The notes: generated from the letters alone by a model not told the origin. A DNA stretch of 64,000 nucleotides from Paraglaciecola psychrophila 170 (GCF_000347635.1 NC_020514.1:2418001-2482000), one strand, 5' to 3'. Positions 16,558 to 26,926 are shown, counted from the first letter of the stretch. Numbers and translations are program-made.

Positions 16558-17790
16558 TTACCTACGTTTTTTAGGTGACTTGTGGCCAAGTGCTTTGTTT
16601 CTAGCGTGTTGTTTTTGTTTACCTTTACTGCTTCTTTTGGCTGGTTGGTTTTGTTTAGTCAAGTCAGGTTCATAACCTGGTAGCCATTGTTGTAACAATA
16701 CACTGTCGAGTACTTTTTCAACGGCCTCTAGTAACCATTCTTCATTTGGGCTCATCAGCGAAATGGCTAATCCGGCATTTCCGGCTCGACCAGTCCTGCC
16801 AATGCGGTGAATATAATCTTCGGCAACATAGGGTAACTCGTAATTGATCACGTATTTCAAATCAATGATATCAATTCCTCGTGCTGCTACATCTGTTGCC
16901 ACTAAGGCTCTGGTTTTACCCTGTTTAAATTCTGCTAATACTCTTTCTCTGGCTCCTTGTGATTTATCACCGTGAATAGATTGGGTTTGAATACCGTCTT
17001 TACACATTTCTTTGGCTAGGTCATCCGCCATTTGTTTAGTACGAGTAAAAATTAAGACTTGATGCCAGTTTTTTGAGCCGATAAGAAAAGATGTGAGCTC
17101 TCGTTTGCGATCATTGTCAACTGTATATACCAGTTGTTCTACTTGTGCGGCTGCTGTATTGCGCTCACTGACTTCGATGAGTACAGGGTTATTAAGTAAG
17201 GTTTTACTTAATTTAAATATAGCGTCATCAAAAGTTGCAGAGAACAATAAGGTCTGTCGTTTGTTTGGTAGTCGACTTAGGATTTGGTCAATTTCATCTT
17301 TAAACCCCATGTCTAACATGCGATCGGCTTCATCAAATACAATGGTCTGAAGCTGGCTTAAATCGACATTTCCCTTCGCAATAAGATCCAACAATCGTCC
17401 AGGTGTTGCGATCAATATATCTACGCCTCTCTCAAGTGCAGATATTTGTGGATTAATACTGACACCGCCATACGCTACTGCAACCTTTAATTGAGTATTT
17501 TCGGCATAACCCACAAAATTTTTATACACCTGCTGCGCAAGTTCTCTTGTGGGTGTTAGCACTAGTGCACGGATTGGCCTCAGAGCATCAGCGTATTTAA
17601 TAAGTTGTTGCAGGATGGGTAAAGCAAAAGCAGCCGTTTTTCCGGTTCCTGTTTGGGCGCCTGCCATAATATCTTTACCATCCAGGATGGCGGGAATTGC
17701 TTGTTGTTGTATCGGTGTTGGGATCTCGTATCCTAATGCCTTGATTGCATCAGTTAGGGACTTATCTAATGCTAACGAAGAAAAACTCAT
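16558..17790 (-). CDS. rhlE: DEAD-box RNA helicase, RhlE type
   Basis: A 410-residue ATP-dependent RNA helicase. All core motifs are present: Q motif (GYEIPTPIQQQAIP), motif I AQTGTGKTAAF, PTRELAQQ, TPGRLLDL, DEAD in VFDEADRMLDMGF, SAT, and HRIGRTGRAG. The basic tail (KRSSKGKQKQHARNKALGHK) probably aids RNA binding. RhlE-type helicases act in ribosome assembly and RNA decay, and are often cold-induced. The gene stands alone with a long 600-base upstream region that could include a cold-shock leader, though none is recognisable. A second paralogue is at 25037-26221. Confidence 0.92.
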   Translation of the reverse strand: MSFSSLALDKSLTDAIKALGYEIPTPIQQQAIPAILDGKDIMAGAQTGTGKTAAFALPILQQLIKYADALRPIRALVLTPTRELAQQVYKNFVGYAENTQLKVAVAYGGVSINPQISALERGVDILIATPGRLLDLIAKGNVDLSQLQTIVFDEADRMLDMGFKDEIDQILSRLPNKRQTLLFSATFDDAIFKLSKTLLNNPVLIEVSERNTAAAQVEQLVYTVDNDRKRELTSFLIGSKNWHQVLIFTRTKQMADDLAKEMCKDGIQTQSIHGDKSQGARERVLAEFKQGKTRALVATDVAARGIDIIDLKYVINYELPYVAEDYIHRIGRTGRAGNAGLAISLMSPNEEWLLEAVEKVLDSVLLQQWLPGYEPDLTKQNQPAKRSSKGKQKQHARNKALGHKSPKKRR

Positions 17791-18406
17791 ATATAACTAT
17801 CGCTTTTTGATGACTTGTTATCTTTATAACATTGTTGCCGTAACACATCAGAATAAAATACCCACAACTGATAAATCATTTTGATCAGCTCAATTAAAAG
17901 GCATTATCAAAGGCACTGACGAGGTATGCATTGTAAATGTTGTCTAAATATTTGATTAAATTACAACGGCTGTCTTATGTAAAAAATAGTCTTTGTCAGT
18001 CGCCAAAAACAGAAATTTTAGATGCGGCTAGTTAAAACATTTGTGAGGCAAGTTTGTTATTTTATTTTTTGCGTGTTGATATCCAAGGTGACGGTCGGCT
18101 CAATTTCTGTATGAATTTAACGAAATGAAACAACCATCAAAGTCTCATTTTTTACAATATAAAAAATTTGACGATTCTCAGCATAAACAGTTTATCGTTT
18201 CTGCACCTTATCTATATTTGTAACAAAATTACAAAAGCGCTATTATTGACCTTAAATTTAAACCAAGGAAGTTGCTGTTAACAGTTTTACCGCTTAGGCA
18301 ACGCCATCATTAGATGCACCATTTAACGCATTACTCGCGTAATTTGCTACTTTGAAATATTCATATTCTTTTTTCTTAAACAGAATTCTAAAATTAGGTT
18401 ATTAAC
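17791..18406. other. Long divergent intergenic region
   Basis: 616 A+T-rich bases between the helicase gene (minus) and the SulP gene (plus). It must hold both promoters and perhaps long leaders. I see no small gene, strong hairpin or clear consensus promoter. Confidence 0.35.
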
Positions 18407-19897
18407 ATGCTCGAACACATGAAAAGAGACTGGCTCTCTAATATTCGTGGTGATGTGCTTGCTGGTATTGTTGTGGCGTTAGCCCTGATACCTGAAGCCA
18501 TTGCCTTTTCCATTATTGCAGGTGTTGATCCTAAAGTGGGTCTGTACTCTTCATTTTGTATTGCGGTGATTATTGCCTTTGTTGGCGGTCGTCCGGGGAT
18601 GATTTCTGCGGCAACCGGTGCCATGGCCTTATTAATGGTAACGCTGGTCAAAGATCACGGGCTGGAATATTTGCTAGCTGCAACCTTACTGACAGGTGTA
18701 TTACAAATTTGTGCGGGGTACCTTAAACTGGGAAGTCTGATGCGTTTTGTTTCGCGCTCTGTGGTAACAGGGTTTGTTAATGCGCTGGCCATTTTGATTT
18801 TTATGGCACAGTTACCTGAATTAACCGATGTTACCTGGCATGTTTACGCGATGACTGCTGCGGGTCTTGGTATTATTTATCTTTTTCCGTATATCCCTAC
18901 TATTGGAAAAGTGATCCCCTCACCACTGCTATGCATTGTTGCTTTAACCATTGTTGCAATCTCTCTAGACCTGAACATTAGAACCGTAGGGGATATGGGT
19001 GAATTACCCGATACCCTGCCGATATTTTTGTGGCCAGATGTACCACTGAACCTGGAAACGCTATTGATTATTTTGCCTTACTCCGCAGGACTTGCGGTAG
19101 TGGGTTTGCTTGAATCTATGATGACGGCGACCATAGTTGATGAACTAACAGATACTACCAGTGACGGTAACAAAGAATGTAAAGGACAGGGAATTGCTAA
19201 TATTGGTGCCGGACTGTTTGGTGGTATGGCTGGCTGTGCAATGATTGGACAGTCAATTATCAACGTCAAATCTGGTGGTAGAGGCAGGCTGTCTACCTTT
19301 GTTGCTGGTACAGTGCTGATCATTATGGTGGTATTTCTTGACGATTGGGTAAGTCAAATACCGATGGCCGCATTAGTTGCAGTGATGATAATGGTCTCTA
19401 TAGGTACGTTTTCTTGGTCTTCTATTACAGACTTGCGTAGCCACCCCTTGTCATCAAGTATTGTCATGGTGAGCACTGTAGTGGTGGTTGTGGCAACGCA
19501 TAATTTGGCATTTGGTGTGCTTATTGGGGTACTGTTAGCCACATTATTCTTCTCCAATAAAATTGGCCGACTCATGATGGTGAAACCTCACTTCAATGAG
19601 GTTGATAATGTGCGAACTTACGAGGTTATCGGACAGGTGTTTTTTGCTTCCGCGGAGCAATTTACCAAAGCATTTGATTTCAAAGAAGCGGTAGAAACCG
19701 TTGTTATTGATCTTACCCATGCCCATTTTTGGGATATCACCGCCGTATCTTCACTAGACAAGGTGGTGATCAAATTCCGACGTGAGGGAGCAACTGTCAC
19801 AATCGTAGGTATGAACGAGGCAACAGCAACAGTGGTAGATAAATTTGGGGTGCACAATGACCCTGAAGAAGTTAAAAAACTGTTGGACGGACATTAA
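18407..19897 (+). CDS. SulP-family inorganic anion transporter with STAS domain
   Basis: A 496-residue SulP/SLC26 transporter. The membrane domain begins with [20 protein letters not shown], the family signature at the start of helix 1, and includes [12 protein letters not shown] and [17 protein letters not shown]. About 10-14 helices are followed by a C-terminal STAS domain from about residue 400 ([19 protein letters not shown]). SulP proteins carry sulfate, bicarbonate or dicarboxylates. The gene is followed seven bases later by a universal stress protein gene, a pairing that suggests co-expression. Substrate is open; bicarbonate is possible by analogy with BicA-type members. Confidence 0.9.
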   Translation: MLEHMKRDWLSNIRGDVLAGIVVALALIPEAIAFSIIAGVDPKVGLYSSFCIAVIIAFVGGRPGMISAATGAMALLMVTLVKDHGLEYLLAATLLTGVLQICAGYLKLGSLMRFVSRSVVTGFVNALAILIFMAQLPELTDVTWHVYAMTAAGLGIIYLFPYIPTIGKVIPSPLLCIVALTIVAISLDLNIRTVGDMGELPDTLPIFLWPDVPLNLETLLIILPYSAGLAVVGLLESMMTATIVDELTDTTSDGNKECKGQGIANIGAGLFGGMAGCAMIGQSIINVKSGGRGRLSTFVAGTVLIIMVVFLDDWVSQIPMAALVAVMIMVSIGTFSWSSITDLRSHPLSSSIVMVSTVVVVVATHNLAFGVLIGVLLATLFFSNKIGRLMMVKPHFNEVDNVRTYEVIGQVFFASAEQFTKAFDFKEAVETVVIDLTHAHFWDITAVSSLDKVVIKFRREGATVTIVGMNEATATVVDKFGVHNDPEEVKKLLDGH

Positions 19898-19904
19898 GGA
19901 GATA

Positions 19905-20762
19905 ATGATGATGACAAAAATAATTACCTGCGTAGACGGCTCTGCCATGACTTCCGCTGTAACCGAAGCTGCGGTCTGGGCTTCAAACAAACTCAGTAAG
20001 CCGATTCTTTTTTTACATACATTAGAGAAAGAGCAGCAGCATGGTGCGGATGACTACACCGGGGCTATTGGCTTAGGTGCGCGTTCTGCCTTGTTAGAAG
20101 AAATGACCAAGTTAGATGAGCAGCGAAGTAAAGTTGCACTGCAGTTAGGTAAAAAGTTACTCGAATATGTTACTCACCAAGCAGAAGCAGCAGGTGTTGA
20201 GGAGATTGAATCATTACAAAGGCATGGCGACTTGGTCGATTCGATAGATGATATTGAAGGTCAAACCCGACTAATCGTCATTGGCCGCAGTGGCAAGGGG
20301 CATGATGGTAACTTCAATGCGTTGGGCTCTAATATAGAGACATTATTACGCAAGGCTGCTCATCCGGTGATGGTTATTCCGGATACATTTAAAATACCTG
20401 TCTCGTTTATGATTGCCTATGATGGAAGAGCAACCGCCGAAAAAGCGTTACAACGGGTTATCGACGGTGGATTATTGCATGGTTTGCACTGTCACCTTGT
20501 TTCTGTGAAAAATAACGAATCAAATCAGAAAGATAAGTTAGCAACAGCCCAACAAAAACTAGAAGAGAAAGGCTTCAATGTCACCGTATCTTTCATTGAA
20601 GGCAATATACATGAGTCGCTAATGAAATATAAAGAGACACATAACATAGGGCTTGTTGTGATGGGGGCTTTTGGACACTCCAGACTGAGACAATTCTTTT
20701 TAGGCAGTAACACCTTGAAAATGCTTGAGAGAAGCAAAGTACCGATGGTTGTATTAAGGTAA
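19905..20762 (+). CDS. Tandem-domain universal stress protein
   Basis: A 285-residue protein with two Usp domains. Domain 1 starts TKIITCVDGSAMT and ends with LIVIGRSGKG; domain 2 starts PVSFMIAYDGRATAEKALQ and ends with LVVMGAFGHSRLRQFFLGS, the G-x2-G-x9-G(S/T) ATP-binding type motif. The start is one of three successive ATGs (19905, 19908, 19911) behind AAGGAG. It overlaps no gene but follows sulP by seven bases, so the two form an operon. A role in tuning the transporter or in stress survival is inferred from this link. Confidence 0.88.
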   Translation: MMMTKIITCVDGSAMTSAVTEAAVWASNKLSKPILFLHTLEKEQQHGADDYTGAIGLGARSALLEEMTKLDEQRSKVALQLGKKLLEYVTHQAEAAGVEEIESLQRHGDLVDSIDDIEGQTRLIVIGRSGKGHDGNFNALGSNIETLLRKAAHPVMVIPDTFKIPVSFMIAYDGRATAEKALQRVIDGGLLHGLHCHLVSVKNNESNQKDKLATAQQKLEEKGFNVTVSFIEGNIHESLMKYKETHNIGLVVMGAFGHSRLRQFFLGSNTLKMLERSKVPMVVLR

Positions 20763-20806
20763 ATGTTCTTTAATGAAGTGTCACTGGCTTTAGACTAACT
20801 CATCAG

Positions 20807-20850
20807 GGGCAGGAACAACGTTAAGTCAATACATGTTGTTCTCTGCCTCT
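20807..20850. terminator. Probable bidirectional terminator between usp and the MYG1 gene
   Basis: An inverted repeat GGGGCAGGAACAAC (20807-20820) pairs with GTTGTTCTCTGCCTC (20836-20850) with one bulge and a 15-base loop. It lies between two convergent genes (stops at 20762 and 20860). A clear T tract is absent, so efficiency is uncertain. Confidence 0.5.
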
Positions 20851-20859
20851 TAAACGTAA

Positions 20860-21729
20860 CTACTCTTGAAGTGCCATTGCTGCCATTTTCATGGTGCTTT
20901 CAAATGATTCTGAACCGGCGATAAATAAGCCATTATGACAAAACATTGCGTCATCAATCCCCGTCACATCTTGCAGCGCCTTATCGGATAGGCCAGCCCA
21001 TTCTTTGGGTAGTGGTCTCCTGTCTTCGAATGAACCTGGTTCAACAGGTACTGTTTGAATTCTCCATTGGCCAGTCTGCGATGGGTAAATCATATATAAA
21101 GCCTTGTCAGATAGGGCGTGCACCGTTCTTTTCCACGGTGTATATTTTTCTAGTACGATCACTCTTGGATCTTGTGCATTTTCAATCGCTGTAGCTACAA
21201 TTGTTTTTGCACTAATGCCCCCATTAGCAGCAGCAATGAAACGCGTTAAGACGCGGGATGCAAAATCAACCGCTTCATCAAAGCAGGTATCAAAATGACT
21301 ATCTTCTTGCCAAGTTGGGTTGAACATTGAAATCGTTTGGCTAAGACTAATTCCTTCAGACACACCTTTGACATGACCACAATCAATGGCATCAATGGTT
21401 GATACTAGACCTGCATCAAGTGCATTGGCTACGTCTTGATTACCATTGCAAATTTCTAGACCATACTTTTGCCAAATTAAACCCAATGATGAGTAGGGAA
21501 TACCATTGTCGCGCTCTCCAGCACCACCGCGTTGATGATGATCAAAGCGACCGTTTTCTGGGTCGTATTCGCCGCCTACATCAATCACAATATCGGCTTT
21601 AGCGATAATCTCTAAATCACGTGTGCGAATGAGTGTAAAAGAAGAAAAAATGCTTTTAAGGGCAGCAACACTGAAAACGTCATCAGCATGAAAATTACCG
21701 TTGTGAGTTACTATAGTTTTATCATTCAT
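20860..21729 (-). CDS. MYG1-family (UPF0160) metal-dependent hydrolase
   Basis: A 289-residue MYG1-family protein. The N-terminus carries VTHNGNFHADDVFSVAAL and then DVGGEYDPENGRFDHHQRGG, whose DHH-like residues bind metal. The eukaryotic MYG1 protein is a 3'-5' RNA exonuclease of nucleus and mitochondria; the bacterial role is not settled. Length and C-terminal part (FEDRRPLPKEWAGLSD, then FCHNGLFIAGS) match the whole family, so it is complete. No ribosome site stands out before ATG 21729. Confidence 0.88.
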   Translation of the reverse strand: MNDKTIVTHNGNFHADDVFSVAALKSIFSSFTLIRTRDLEIIAKADIVIDVGGEYDPENGRFDHHQRGGAGERDNGIPYSSLGLIWQKYGLEICNGNQDVANALDAGLVSTIDAIDCGHVKGVSEGISLSQTISMFNPTWQEDSHFDTCFDEAVDFASRVLTRFIAAANGGISAKTIVATAIENAQDPRVIVLEKYTPWKRTVHALSDKALYMIYPSQTGQWRIQTVPVEPGSFEDRRPLPKEWAGLSDKALQDVTGIDDAMFCHNGLFIAGSESFESTMKMAAMALQE

Positions 21730-22043
21730 TATATTTGTGTCATTTTAGTGGGTCATTTTGAAAAGAATGGGAAGGTGTCGTCAAATAAACGTTAAACAAA
21801 GAAAATATTTAATCAATAAAAATTACGACGCGGATTCTATACGAAAACGATACAAAAAAGCAGTCAACACATAAAACAAAAAGATTATTTCCACAGAGGG
21901 ATCCTTGGGGGGCCATGAATGACGTTGTTCTGCCCCTAGTTAATTGATAACTTAGTTTCATCGACAGTTTATCTGTCAATATATTTAAACGTCGACTAGT
22001 CAGTTAAGCGTTGACAACACACTTAAACGTTGGTCATTAAATC
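21730..22043. other. Divergent intergenic region
   Basis: 314 bases between the MYG1 gene (minus) and the double-SBP gene (plus). A possible -35 TTGACA lies at about 22012 but no good -10 follows at the right distance. The motif TTAAACGT recurs (about 21985 and 22021). No gene seen. Confidence 0.3.
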
Positions 22044-24142
22044 GTGATAAATAAAATGTATATATGTTGTTACATCATTACTCGACTATTTAAAAAATTA
22101 AGCTGCGTGTTTTTGTGTATTCTCATGTTGTTAATTCTTTCCCCTGTATCCTCCAAAGAAAAATTATATTTGTTGCTGAAGAGCATGTTCCTTACATTGG
22201 CAGTGAATTGCCAAGACAAGGGTATGTCCACCAGTTAGTATCAGAGGCATTTGAGCGAGTTGGTTACCAGCTTGATGTGACTTATTATCCAGCTGCTAGA
22301 GCACGAATGCTCGCCAGTGTAGGTAAAGTGGATGGTATTTTACCTGTGTATTATTCTGACAATTTATTAGATACCTTTTTGTTTTCAAACCCGTTTCCCG
22401 GTGATGTGATTGGTCTCCTAAAGAAAAAACAGAATCCAGCTAATATCGTTATTCAAGCTAATAAAACCTTATTTGAAAATTTGCAAGAGTTGAGCCAATA
22501 TCAGTTTAGTTTAGTACGTGGAAGCTCAGCTGAGCAGCTGTTGGAACAAGCCCACTTTTTGAATAAACAGTACGCACTAAATGATTTACTTAACATTGAC
22601 AAACTTTACGCAAGTCGTATGGATTTTGCTGTTATCGATAAATTAACGGCAGGTGATCTCATTGTTTCAAAACGGCCACACATGATTGGTCAGTTGGAAT
22701 TTATTTATCCCCCCTTAGCGGCTCAACAATTTCATGTCGCTTTTAATAAAAACAAACCCGATGCACTAGAGCGAGTCGATTTATTTAATCAAGGGTTGTC
22801 GTCTTTGAAAGCAGATGGTCGTCTCGATCAAATTCTTGCCTATCACGGGTTCTATGACACTGAAAATGGGCCTATCAATGACACTCAAAAAACGAATTTA
22901 GTGATTGGAAGCGTCAATAATTCTGATATGTTGATATTACAAAAACTTTCTGCTGAATTTGAGTTGTTAAATCCCACAATTCAACTTGAATGGAAAGTGC
23001 TGGAAGAAAGCACCTTGCGCCAGCGATTGTTAAGCGATCTAGCGATTTCTGCGGGGCAGTTTGATGTGATGACTATAGGCTCTTATGAAGCACCAATTTG
23101 GGCTGAAAACGGTTGGATTATACCGGTAGAATCTTTATTCAATGAATATGATACAGATGATATTCTAGCCAACGTTAAGGCGTCCGTTTCGATAGGGGAT
23201 ACGCTTTATGCGCTTCCTTTTTATGCCGAAAGTTCGGTTATGTATTACCGCTCAGATCTATTTAAGCGAGCTGGGATTAAAATGCCAGACCTTCCCACTT
23301 ATAAACAAATATTAGAGTTTGCTGAAAAAGTGCATGCCCCAGAAGAAGGTATATTTGGTATTTGTTTGCGGGGTAAAGGAGGCTGGGGGGCAAACATGAC
23401 CCTAATTACAACAATGGTAAACAGCTATGGCGGACAGTGGGTTGATATGCAGTGGAGGCCACAATTAACCACTAAAGCCTGGCATGACGCTATTACTATG
23501 TATGTTAAATTAGTGACGCAATTCGGCCCACCCAATTCAGCCGAAAACAATTATCTGGAAAACCTAACGTTGTTCTCCCAGGGCAAATGTGGAATGTGGA
23601 TTGATGCTACTGCCGCAGCGAGTTATTTAGTCAATCCATTAAACTCTAAAATTAGCCAACAGGTAAAAATGACCAATGCACCCATTGGTCAATATAAAAA
23701 GGGTTCACAATGGTTGTGGACTTGGTCATTCGCCATACCAGAATCATCTAAACATAAAGACGCAGCGCTTAAGTTTGCAGCATGGGCAACCTCTAAAGAA
23801 TACCTTAAGCTTGTTGCTGACAGATATGGCTGGCTGTCGATACCATCAGGTACACGGAAATCGATATATCAAAATACAGAATATTTAGCTGCTGCACCAT
23901 TTGCTCCTTTGGTTATTGATACCATAAATAGTATCGACCCTAGCAATTTCACCTTGAAACCCATACCTTATGTGGGTGTGCAATTTATCCCGATTGATGA
24001 GTTTTCCTCAATCGGTGATCAGGTGGGACATTTTATAGAACAGGCTATTAGAAAAAAAATCACTGTTGATACAGCACTACAACAGAGCCAAAATTTAGTA
24101 GAAAAACAAATGCGTATTTCAGGTTATTATAAAGGTCGATAG
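22044..24142 (+). pseudogene. Protein with two periplasmic solute-binding domains (SBP_bac_3 + SBP_bac_1), one frameshift in signal peptide
   Basis: Read from ATG 22044, a signal peptide (LSCVFLCILMLLILSPVSS) runs into a frameshift at the A5 run near 22160; with six A bases it joins KIIFVAEEHVPYIG. The first domain (about 230 residues) is a polar-amino-acid-type SBP_bac_3 fold (ARARMLASVGKVDGILPV). The second, from TNLVIGSVNNSDMLILQKL, is an extracellular sugar-binding SBP_bac_1 fold (FDVMTIGSYEAPIWAENG, YALPFYAESSVMYYRSDLF, CGMWIDATAAASYL). No permease, ATPase or sensor domain is present in the gene or beside it. The DUF6491 lipoprotein gene begins nine bases after its stop, so they are co-transcribed. 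Function unknown; an intact gene if the indel is an error. Confidence 0.8.
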
Positions 24143-24151
24143 GTGACAGTA

Positions 24152-24628
24152 ATGAAGTTATTTAAGTATTGTTTAACAATAATTGGATTTTTAAGTTTAG
24201 TTTCATGCACAAGTTTGGGCGTTAACTTACCCAGCTACGACAAGTTATTAAAAGCACAAACTGAACAAGACGGCAGAGCCTGTGTGCGCCAGCGAAATAT
24301 TCGTGGCTATGGCATGCTCGACGATAATGTCATTAGTATTAATGTTGGCGGGAAACATTCTTATTACTTAGTCACCACTTTGTATCAATGCAATTCATTA
24401 CAAACTAGTTTTTCTGCAGGCTTTAAGGGCGATTTCTTAGAGTTATGTGGTGGTGGTCGAGACAAAATATTGACTTCAGAAGAGTCTTGCCCCATAAAAA
24501 GTATTTTTGAATTTGAGTCACGTGAAGAGGCTTTTGCTACATTTGAAAACGTAGACAAAATTCGTCGAGATTTAAGAGAAAAAGCGCAAGAGCATGGGAC
24601 TTCAAAAAATAATGACGCTGCTGAATAG
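24152..24628 (+). CDS. DUF6491-family lipoprotein
   Basis: A 158-residue predicted lipoprotein. The signal peptide ends in the lipobox SLVSC. The mature part (RACVRQRNIRGYGMLDDNVI, then YYLVTTLYQCNSLQTS, FLELCGGGRDKI and CPIKSIFEF) matches the DUF6491 pattern of a small beta domain with conserved cysteines. ATG 24152 is preferred over GTG 24143. It lies nine bases after the double-SBP gene and is probably in its operon. Role unknown. Confidence 0.7.
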   Translation: MKLFKYCLTIIGFLSLVSCTSLGVNLPSYDKLLKAQTEQDGRACVRQRNIRGYGMLDDNVISINVGGKHSYYLVTTLYQCNSLQTSFSAGFKGDFLELCGGGRDKILTSEESCPIKSIFEFESREEAFATFENVDKIRRDLREKAQEHGTSKNNDAAE

Positions 24629-24708
24629 AGGATCTTGACTTCTCAATTCAAGAGACTTTTCTTTGCCTGCCTCCACATTCTCAAAAATTAGATATGTATG
24701 AATGTATA

Positions 24709-24900
24709 ATACCATTCAGCATAAATAAGTGCCCACGAAGTGCAAGAATGGCTGGTGCTTTCCCTTTAGGGCGAATTTTAAAAGGGCATACTCTGTGTTG
24801 ATCGAATTCGCAATAGAATAACTATTACTTCATTCGAGCGCTTTGATTAAGCCCTTTTAAAATCTCGCTGAGAGATCACTTATTTATGCGGATTGGTATA
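24709..24900. mobile_element. MITE-like palindromic element
   Basis: The ends form a terminal inverted repeat: ACCATTCAGCATAAATAAGT (24711-24730) against the complement of CACTTATTTATGCGGATTGG (24877-24896), 20 of about 22 positions matching. A second, inner inverted repeat pairs GCGAATTTTAAAAGGGC (24771-24787) with GCCCTTTTAAAATCTCGC (24851-24868). The 192-base element has no reading frame. Size, ends and nested palindromes fit a non-autonomous mobile element; the flanking TATA is a candidate target site. It sits between the DUF6491 gene and the second helicase gene. Confidence 0.7.
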
Positions 24901-25036
24901 ACGCTTATTTCCAATTTGGTAGTGAGGTTGCTTCATTAAGTTCGAAAATTGTTATGTCACTAAACCAATTGTTTTATTCATCAGGGTCAGAGTTTGACCC
25001 TGACGGTAATCATCATTTTAAATGCCCTTATCAGTC

Positions 25037-26221
25037 TTATTTTCGTTTGTTTTTAGGCACATAATTTAGAATAGACTCAGGCACTGTTTTCTTGACCTCA
25101 AAGCCTTCAAACGCTTTTCTGGTAATGACATGGCCAAGACGGCTTTCGATGGCACACAGGTTTCTAAAGTTATCTTTAGCCACAAATGAAATGGCTTCAC
25201 CTGTTGCACCAGCCCGGCCTGTTCTACCAATTCGATGAATATAATCTTCAACTTGATCAGGTACATCATAATTGACAACACGGGATAAATTTTGAATGTC
25301 AAGACCTCGGGCAGCTACCCCTGTTGCGACTAAAAATTTAATTTGACCCGACTTAAAATCGGATAAAATTCTTTCGCGTACTGCTTGAGTTCGGTCACCG
25401 TGAATGCTTTCTACCGGGATACCACGTTTTTCTAATTGGCTGACTAACTTAGCTGCACCTTGCTTGGTTTCGATAAAAATTAGCGCTTGATCCCATTCTT
25501 GTTCTTTAATCAGATGACTTAATAATGCCGATTTATTGCCTTTATCAACTGTGACTAACCATTGCTCAATTTTAGGTGTAGATGCTTTATTTTGCTTAAT
25601 CGATATTTCAACTGGTCTGTAGATAGAACGTTTCGCTAGGGCACGTACTTCATTAGAAATAGTTGCAGAAAATAACAAGTTTTGACGCTGTTCAGGTAAT
25701 CGTTCAATAATTTTATTAATATCACCAATAAAGCCCATATCCAGCATCCTATCGGCTTCATCTAATACTAACACTTCAAGTTCATCGAAGTGCAAAGCAC
25801 GTTGCTGTGCTAGGTCTAAAAGTCGACCTGGCGTCGCAACCAGTATATCGATGCCCCAAACTAAACGTTGTGTTTGTTTAGCTGAGTCCACCCCTCCGTA
25901 CATGGCCATTGAACTCAGCTCTACATATTGACTGTAAGCTGCAATACTCTTTTCAACCTGTACTGCTAATTCTCTGGTCGGGACCAAGATAAGCGCACGA
26001 ATTCTTTTGCCACGTAGCTTGTGGCCATTGTTAAGACATTGCAAAATAGGTAATACAAAACTGGCCGTTTTACCGGTGCCGGTTTGCGCAGCGGCAATCA
26101 GGTTTTTGCCCGATAAAATAACCGGAATAGCTTGTTCTTGAATCGGTGTCGGTTGTGTATAACCTAAATCTTTTAATGCTCTTAAAATGGGTTCTGATAG
26201 CTGTAATGATGAAAATGACAT
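25037..26221 (-). CDS. DEAD-box RNA helicase (second RhlE-like paralogue)
   Basis: A 394-residue helicase with the full motif set: GYTQPTPIQEQAIP, AAQTGTGKTASF, VPTRELAVQ, TPGRLLDLAQ, VLDEADRMLDMGF, SAT and HRIGRTGRAG. It is about as similar to RhlE as the gene at 16558-17790, but has a different, short C-terminus (ESILNYVPKNKRK). AAGG lies seven bases before ATG 26221. It starts 27 bases after the SpeE-like gene, so the two are likely one transcript. Roles in ribosome assembly or cold RNA remodelling are inferred. Confidence 0.92.
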   Translation of the reverse strand: MSFSSLQLSEPILRALKDLGYTQPTPIQEQAIPVILSGKNLIAAAQTGTGKTASFVLPILQCLNNGHKLRGKRIRALILVPTRELAVQVEKSIAAYSQYVELSSMAMYGGVDSAKQTQRLVWGIDILVATPGRLLDLAQQRALHFDELEVLVLDEADRMLDMGFIGDINKIIERLPEQRQNLLFSATISNEVRALAKRSIYRPVEISIKQNKASTPKIEQWLVTVDKGNKSALLSHLIKEQEWDQALIFIETKQGAAKLVSQLEKRGIPVESIHGDRTQAVRERILSDFKSGQIKFLVATGVAARGLDIQNLSRVVNYDVPDQVEDYIHRIGRTGRAGATGEAISFVAKDNFRNLCAIESRLGHVITRKAFEGFEVKKTVPESILNYVPKNKRK

Positions 26222-26248
26222 ACTTGGCCTTATAAAAATAATGTTTTT

Positions 26249-26926
26249 CTAAAGTTTTTTGGCTAGAAAAATAGTGTGTTTACTGCCTTTCCCAGGACGA
26301 GCCTGAACATCACGTGTATCCACTCTAAACCCTATTTTCTTTAGGCGTACGCTAAATAAGTAGTCGGGACCTGCAGACCATATGGCCAGCATGCCATTGG
26401 GATTAAGGGTGTCGTATATGTCTTTTAGTCCGTCTTCAGAATAAATCCAATCATTATCTGAGTGAGTAAGTCCTTTGGGGCCGTTATCAACATCGAGTAA
26501 AATGGCATCGAATCTAGGTTGTCTTGAGATTAATAACTCTTTGACATCGCCAATGTGTACTTTAGTTCTCGGGTCTTGCAGTGGCATGCCAGCACAATGG
26601 CCTAAAGGGCCTTCATTCCATTTCACTACCTCAGGTATCAATTCGGCAACGGTCACCACAGAGTCAGCATTCACTGCTTTTAGAGCTGCAGCTAAGGTAT
26701 ACCCCATGCCTAAACCACCGACTAAAATGTGCGCATCGTGATGGGGTTTAATATGAGCACAACCTAATTGCGAAAGTACTTTTTCTGAATTAAAGACACG
26801 GCTGTTCATCAGTTCGCCACGTTTGCCTGATAACTTTATAGAAAATTCATCGCCGCGTTGAGAAAGTTTTAACTCACCGCCGTCGTTGGGGATTTGTACG
26901 GTGTCTAGATGGGTCCATGGGATCAT
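26249..26926 (-). CDS. Spermidine synthase-like SAM-dependent methyltransferase-fold protein
   Basis: A 225-residue SpeE-like protein. The nucleotide-binding loop is HILVGGLGMGYTLAAAL, followed by the acidic strand VTVAELIPEVV, and later DAILLDVDNGPKGLTH in the position of the catalytic aspartate region. It lacks the N-terminal beta domain of true spermidine synthases. Proteins like this are common in Alteromonadales and have no settled substrate. It is the first gene of a two-gene unit with the helicase downstream. Confidence 0.75.
   Translation of the reverse strand: MIPWTHLDTVQIPNDGGELKLSQRGDEFSIKLSGKRGELMNSRVFNSEKVLSQLGCAHIKPHHDAHILVGGLGMGYTLAAALKAVNADSVVTVAELIPEVVKWNEGPLGHCAGMPLQDPRTKVHIGDVKELLISRQPRFDAILLDVDNGPKGLTHSDNDWIYSEDGLKDIYDTLNPNGMLAIWSAGPDYLFSVRLKKIGFRVDTRDVQARPGKGSKHTIFLAKKL

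Noticed and set aside
25037..26926. Helicase plus SAM-fold protein as an antiphage defence pair
   Set aside because: Both resemble ordinary housekeeping families (RhlE and SpeE-like) and no defence-type domain or island mark is near.
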